Shown in pieces: positions 58,814 through 64,000 of a stretch of 64,000 nucleotides of DNA (its first letter is position 1; every line of letters starts with the position of its first letter). The notes beneath the pieces are model-generated. The model had not been told where the DNA came from, searched no databases, and was given only the letters and a program-made list of their open reading frames with translations. Source of the stretch: Sciurus carolinensis (Eukaryota; Chordata; Mammalia; Rodentia; Sciuridae); assembly GCF_902686445.1 (NCBI RefSeq), contig NC_062219.1, forward strand, positions 42,559,056-42,623,055, given 5' to 3'. The position numbers were made by a program, and so were the translations under genes.

Positions 58814-58939
58814 GAGGCGTGATTGACTCTTTCTGCACATCAAGAAATCCAAGTTAGTGTTGGGTTTCATGATCCCCCTTCATTGAATCAGAATTGGTGA
58901 GGAGTTCCAGTGTCATATTAAGGAGGAGAGAAGGGACCT

Positions 58940-59165
58940 AATATGTGTGAGACATTGTGGAGGGCTAGATTCATTTATATTTACTTGATCCTCAGAATGA
59001 AACTATGAATACGGCTTGATTATTAGGCCTACTTTACAGATAAACTGAGTTTCACAGACATAAACTGACCTGCCCAAAAGCACGTAGTCCCTGTAGAGCC
59101 ACTTCTTGAACCCAATCCTCTCTGACATCCATCCAAGCTCATGTACTTACTAGGCTATGCAGGGA
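58940..59165 (-). mobile_element. MIR SINE (antisense)
   Basis: 'cttgatcctcagaatgaaac', 'cctactttacagataaactg', 'ctgacctgcccaaaagcacg', 'cttgaacccaatcctctc' and 'tcatgtacttactaggctatg' give a nearly complete antisense MIR. Confidence 0.8.
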
Positions 59166-59224
59166 TGGAGAGGACCTAAGACTGAGTCTGCCACACGACA
59201 AGAACACAATAAATGTCGGATATC

Positions 59225-59790
59225 ATCATCACTGAGTTAGTCAGAGATCCCAAGAGAAACAGAACCAACAGAATACAAAAAGATATATAGAAATAATTCA
59301 TTTTGAGGGATTGATTTACATGATTACGGTGCTGAGAAGACCTAGAACCTGTCCTTTGCAAGTTGGAAACCCAGGGTAGCTAGTGGTGTAGTTCCAGCAC
59401 AACCTGGGATACCTAAGAAACAAGGGAACCAATGGAGTAAGTCCCAGTCTGAGTATCAAGTCCTGAGAACTGACGGCTGATGGTGTAAGTCCCAGTCCTG
59501 AGGGCTTCAGAACCTGGACCACTGATGATGGGGAGCAGGGTAAGGTGGATCTCTGAGATCTAGGAGAAGGAAAATTCTCTACATTTTTGTTCTATTTAAG
59601 CCCTCAAAGGATTGACAGAGACTCCTTTGCACTGGGGATGATGATCTTGTTTAGTCATTGATTAAATGCTAATCTCTTCTGAAAATACCCTCACAGATAC
59701 CCAGAAATAAGCTTTTCCCCCCTAAGTTATCTGGGTATCTTTTATCCTAGTCAGGTTAGTTTAATGATATTAACCCTCCCAACCACATCC
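59225..59790. repeat. Ancient repeat of the 'ctctccagagaa' family, copy 2
   Basis: 'agagatcccaagagaaacag', 'aaccaacagaatac', 'gatttacatgattacggtgc', 'tcattgattaaatgctaatc' match the order at 6655-7190. A tandem-like repetition of 'gtaagtcccagtc' (59438 and 59484) is present. Family not named. Confidence 0.55.
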
Positions 59791-59802
59791 ATCATGTTAA
59801 TC

Positions 59803-59860
59803 AATAACATCATTATCATCACCATCAGAATCATCCTCAATCGTCGTCATCATCCTCTAC
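59803..59860. repeat. Degenerate (ATC)n triplet tract
   Basis: Repeated atc/cat units with point changes are seen directly. Confidence 0.75.
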
Positions 59861-59864
59861 TCCA

Positions 59865-61795
59865 AAAGCTAAAAATGATTATTCCTGCTTTACTGAACGG
59901 ATGAGAAGCTTAAAGAAGAAAAATATGTGCCTGGGATTTTGATAGTTTTTCTAACTGTAGATCTGTTTCCACCACATCATGTCTCTCACGGAATTGTTTT
60001 CTGAAGTTTGAGGGCTTCATTCCTCAGTTTTAATTCATTGTAATTCCTTCACAAATAGGAGATGAGAATATGTGTACCAAAATAATAATTAAAAGCTGGG
60101 AACTGTGAGTCAGTGACTGACTTCTGTTCACATATATGGGTTTCCACATAGTGTATCTTTACACTGTGTCCATTAGTCACTGAAAAGTTATTTGCACGAA
60201 ACTCCTAAGTGGGGCATTTGTCTTTTCAGTAAAATTTATTCCATTTGGGGATGTTTATCTTCTTCAAAAAATACTCTTCCATCCAAATTTGTGAGATAAT
60301 ATGATACCATTTCTAAGTAGTTTTCAAATCCTGAATCATAATTTATCTTGAGAAACAGATTCTTATATTCTTAACCTCAGAAGGACTATAATTCTTTAAT
60401 GATCAGGTTTCCATTTGAAGACATATGTGTTTTCTAAACTGTGATCAAAGTCCCTTGTACATGATCATGTATCAATTGATTCTGAATATCTACTGTGCGG
60501 TTTAACAATATACTATGGTTGGGTGGATATAATCAAGTGAATGTTTCAGCTCCGTTCAGGTCTCTCGTTGCTGTACACAGTCTGACTTTTAAAAGACATA
60601 CATCTACATCCTTCTAAATGTATCATGACTTGTCATTTCGGACAAGCAACACAGCACATATTTTAATACCCACAACTAGAGCTCATTTTCAGTATATAGA
60701 GCAAGAAATTTGCATGTCTTCAAGTAACTTGCTTCTTTAAAATTTTAGCAGGCATCATATGCATTTCAAATATAATAACTTTTGAAAGTATTAAATTTTT
60801 ATTGTAATGGTGTTAATAATACTAGCATTTTTTTTTCAGAAAGTAGTAAAAGAGGAAAAAAAATGCAACAAGTCTTTTCCCTTATGCTCATCTCCTAGAC
60901 CAGCATGCTTTATTCTATTCATGGATCACAGAAAATGAGAAATATAAGCTCCATGACAGCAAGGATTATGTTTAACAGCAGATGGCATGACACACACAAA
61001 AAAATGTGAGAAATAAATAACTGCTTAAATGAGTGAATAGAATTGATCCTGGATTCTAAAAGTACCGCCACAATTTACAATTAAAAGCACTTATAAGAGC
61101 AGGAAAACATGTACTAGAGTAGGAAAATGCAGACGTCCCTTTGTTAGCAGTGAGGAACTGAGAATTTTGATCCTGGTAAAACGTGATGTTGTGCATGGAT
61201 ATTTTAAAGGACTTTTGGGTTTTGGGAAATTTTTATACAGTCTGTGCAATGTAAATAAAAATTTTAAAATCTTTTATTTTTCCTACTGCTTTAGTATACT
61301 TTGATTGTTTGACTTATTGTCCCTTTTGAAGAAAAATATAACTACCAGAGAACACGTGTCAATACCTATAGACTCCCATCTGCTATGATTGAAGACAGTT
61401 GTGATTTCTTTAAATCATTTGCTGACCTCAGACTGCCTGGGCATGGCAGCTGAGGACTGCGGGCGAGTGTTCACCACCTAGAATGCGGTGAGTCAGCACT
61501 CGGGGTTTTCATTCCGAGCAAAGTTATTAACTCATGGAGTGACCTTAAACAATCCTCTTGTGACTCAGTTTCTCCAAGGAAAAAAGTTCCCACATACTGG
61601 AGGAGAATAGCGTTATAAGCCTCTGCTGATGAATCTTTAAATCTCAGATGGCAAAACATAATTTATTTTTAAATATTAATTTCTCTTTTCTTCACTACCC
61701 TGAAGTCTATAATTTTATGATATCAAGAATGTTGATATTCTGACTATAATGAAGATAATGAAAAATGCAGATGTTATTAATAATTAAATGAAATC
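59865..61795. other. Unassigned AT-rich stretch
   Basis: No gene or recognisable repeat is seen. Frames are short. Confidence 0.5.
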
Positions 61796-61802
61796 TAGCA
61801 CT

Positions 61803-62191
61803 TGTTATGGTTTGAATGTGATTTGTCCCTGACTAAACTTCACATGTTGAAGTGTGGTAATGGTATGGAAGTGTTGGGGGATCTTTAAAAGGTGGGGCTA
61901 GTGGGAGGTGATTGGGTCATGGCTGCCTTCCAGAAGGGATTTCTGCTGGTCTCTTGAGTAGGTTATGTCTTCCAGTCCCATTGAGTTCTGTGAGAGTGAT
62001 CCTGGGCCTTCCCTGGTCTCTTGCTCCTTATCCCTTTTTTGCATGTGAGTGGTTCCCTTTGTTTCTATGCCATATTGTAACATAGTCAGATGGTATTGCC
62101 ACGCTGTTCGGACTTTTCATCCACCAGAATTGTGAGTCAAATAAGCCTCCATCAGTTCTACTATTATAGCAATATCAAGTGAACTAAGACA
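61803..62191 (+). mobile_element. MaLR-type LTR
   Basis: It starts TGTTATGGTTTGAATGTG, has 'ggtggggctagtgggaggtg', 'attgggtcatggctgcc', 'attgtgagtcaaataagcc' and ends 'gtgaactaagaca'. This is a textbook MaLR LTR order. The MLT1/MST level subfamily is not fixed. No clear 5-bp duplication remains. Confidence 0.85.
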
Positions 62192-62414
62192 ATGTTCCAT
62201 TTATATAAACTGTATATATTTGTAATGTAAAACTATTCATTTCCATCTAACAAGTGAATATTTCCTAAGTCTTATGAATAAAACCTTTTTTTAATATAGT
62301 AAGTGACCAGAAGATGATTTTATAAAAATTCCTTCACATCTGTCTTTACACATTTTAAAGATGTCTTTTCAATTTGATTAAAAATAAAAGTGTTCCCAAG
62401 TTCCAAAGACAAAT

Positions 62415-62545
62415 CTGTGTCTACAGTTCATTCCTTCATCCACTTACTCCCTCAGTCATCTTACAAATGTTGTCAGCACTCACTATGCCCTAGACCTTCA
62501 GATGTAGCAATGAGCAAGGCAGACACAGTGTTGATCATCAGTGAG
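62415..62545 (-). mobile_element. L2 LINE 3'-end fossil (antisense)
   Basis: 'cattccttcatccacttac', 'agcactcactatgccctagac', 'tagcaatgagcaaggcagac' is the antisense L2 end. Confidence 0.6.
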
Positions 62546-62689
62546 TAGAAGGCAAACGTTTGTGAGAAGGAAAATACAGTAACTAGAGTTTGCTATTAGT
62601 GTGAACAAAGAACCAAAGAAGGGGCTTTGATAACAAGGCAGCAGGACCTATTTGAAATGATGAATACAGATCATACCTGCTCAGGTTCA

Positions 62690-63045
62690 AATAAGGCTTG
62701 TGCCCTCCAAAACTCATACTGCAGTTTAATTCCCACTGTGAGAGATTAAGAGGTGGAAACTTAATCCTACTAAGGTATTTAGAGGTGAGGTGATTCGAAT
62801 TAAATAAGGTCATTGGGTTGAACCCCCATGATGGTTTGCAAGAAAAGAGAAACTAGCAGACACGCCAATGTGCACTCTTTGTCTCTTACCACAGGGAACC
62901 TGGTACCACATCAGGATTCTGCCAGCAAAGGGTCATTGACAGACCTTGATCTTCTAGAACTATGAACCAAAATAAACTTTTTTTCTTAAAATTTGCTCAG
63001 TCAGTGGCATTGGGCTGTTATATCAGGAAGCATAATAAAATATCC
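62690..63045 (+). mobile_element. MaLR/MLT1-like LTR fossil
   Basis: 'gtgccctccaaaactcatac', 'tgcagtttaattcccactg', 'aagaggtggaaacttaatcc', 'gaactatgaaccaaaataaac' follow MaLR order; the ends are worn. It resembles 37095-37445 in wording. Confidence 0.65.
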
Positions 63046-63049
63046 CTAA

Positions 63050-63675
63050 GAAGTGACAGTTCAGCAAGTCCAAAGGAAGACAGTGGACTTCCATGAAAGG
63101 GAAACTGAATGAACAAACATTTTCAGGTATGAAATCATGTGAAGAACCCCAGATAGTGAGGTCAGGCCAGTAGGGCTGAAATGAAATGAGAGAGAGACAA
63201 ATAGCAGGTCATGCAGAGGTTTCCATAGGCCTAGGGAAGCCACTGGGTGCTTACATTAAATGCAGTAATATATTGTCATAAAAGATTATAATAGAATTTT
63301 TCATTTATTAATATTTCATTGCTTCTTTTGAAGGTCTTCAATTGTCATTCTCATTTCATAGCATCAGTCTAAGAAAGGTCCCGTCTGTTTCAGTTTTTCC
63401 TTTTTTCCTTCAATCCTCACTCCTATTCACCATTGATCCTTACCATGCAGCCACACCCTCTGATGTGCTCAATACTTAAGTGTGTAGCATTATTTTATGT
63501 GTTCATGTTGCATAAATTGAATTTAAAAATTTCATTTTATCTTCTTGCTCAACACTCTGCTTTCAGCTCATCCACATTAATCAGTGCCTCCAAAACCACA
63601 TAGCATTCTATATAATGAGCACTTCACTTAAATATTCCCTTAGCTAGCAACAGACTCAAAGGGGATTCTAATTCT
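63050..63675. other. Unassigned stretch
   Basis: No gene or element is recognised. Confidence 0.45.
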
Positions 63676-63678
63676 ATT

Positions 63679-63679
<1 letters not shown>

Positions 63680-63722
<43 letters not shown>
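63680..63722. repeat. (CA)n microsatellite
   Basis: About 21 perfect CA units are seen directly. 63723-64000 holds nothing recognised; the wording near 63.72-63.8 kb ('cttacacatccacttatgg') is ordinary AT-rich DNA. Confidence 0.98.
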
Positions 63723-63727
<5 letters not shown>

Positions 63728-64000
63728 CTGTAATGAACCCCTTCTTACACATCCACTTATGGATAATTATCTGGAAAATGTACTCAGGGACAGTATTGCA
63801 GATTCATAAGGCAACATGGACACTTCCTGTCCTGTGAGCGTTCATATAACTTTTTAGACAGGTTAATCAATTGACATTCTCATCCACAAAACTCAAAAAA
63901 GTTCTTGTTGTTTTATACTTGCACCAATACTTTACTTGTTATTAACCTGTATAATTTAGTTGTTTTGCTATCTAAATAGTGGTATCAATATTTTAATTTT

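Overview
The window looks like nuclear DNA from a rodent, most likely a member of the squirrel family. No host gene could be supported. The evidence is the repeat content. There are young rodent-type L1 copies, ID SINEs (tRNA-derived, with the phrase 'gtagctcagtggtagag' and A-rich tails), and one clear B1-ID dimeric SINE (29649-29852), a type I associate with sciurids and related rodents. The remaining sequence is AT-rich and CpG-poor. No open frame has codon-like structure, splice context or a recognisable family, except those belonging to retroelements. I read this as intergenic or deep intronic DNA.

Layout. 1-2143 is the 3' part of an L1 whose 5' end lies outside the window: ORF2 from the reverse transcriptase FADD box to the C-terminal Cys motif, then a G-rich 3'UTR and tail. 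It is broken by one frameshift and one nonsense codon. 2144-3578 holds a probable processed 3'UTR with its own poly(A) joined directly to a second, 5'-truncated L1. 3.6-16 kb is old sequence with L2 and MaLR-like LTR fossils, an older 'ctccagagaa' repeat, a hAT-like fossil and a minus-strand L1 end at 12.3-12.7 kb. 16.05-18.0 kb is an ancient L1M/HAL1-type 5' segment with ORF1 coiled-coil relics. 18-34 kb is mostly unassigned AT-rich DNA with MIR, L2, ID and B1 pieces, a CTCF-like site and one unexplained 68-codon reading frame.

34.16-35.17 kb is a nested insertion: a MaLR LTR split by a 623-bp solo ERV2 (IAP-like) LTR with a 6-bp target duplication. 41.58-42.12 kb is a 540-bp solo ERV1 (gamma-type) LTR with a 4-bp target duplication. 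Further MaLR-type LTRs lie at 37.1, 44.1, 50.2, 56.3, 61.8 and 62.7 kb. At 53.0-54.1 kb is an L1 with an almost exact 5' inversion, the signature of twin priming. Microsatellites are scattered throughout.

No genes work together here. The biology is retrotransposition: L1 machinery explains the L1 copies, the SINEs and the probable mRNA retrocopy, and two retroviral classes left solo LTRs that carry visible promoter and polyadenylation signals. I found no convincing new system. The most informative items are the nested ERV2 LTR with its two tandem arrays, the inverted L1, the retrocopy-L1 junction and the unexplained open segment at 22.7-22.9 kb.
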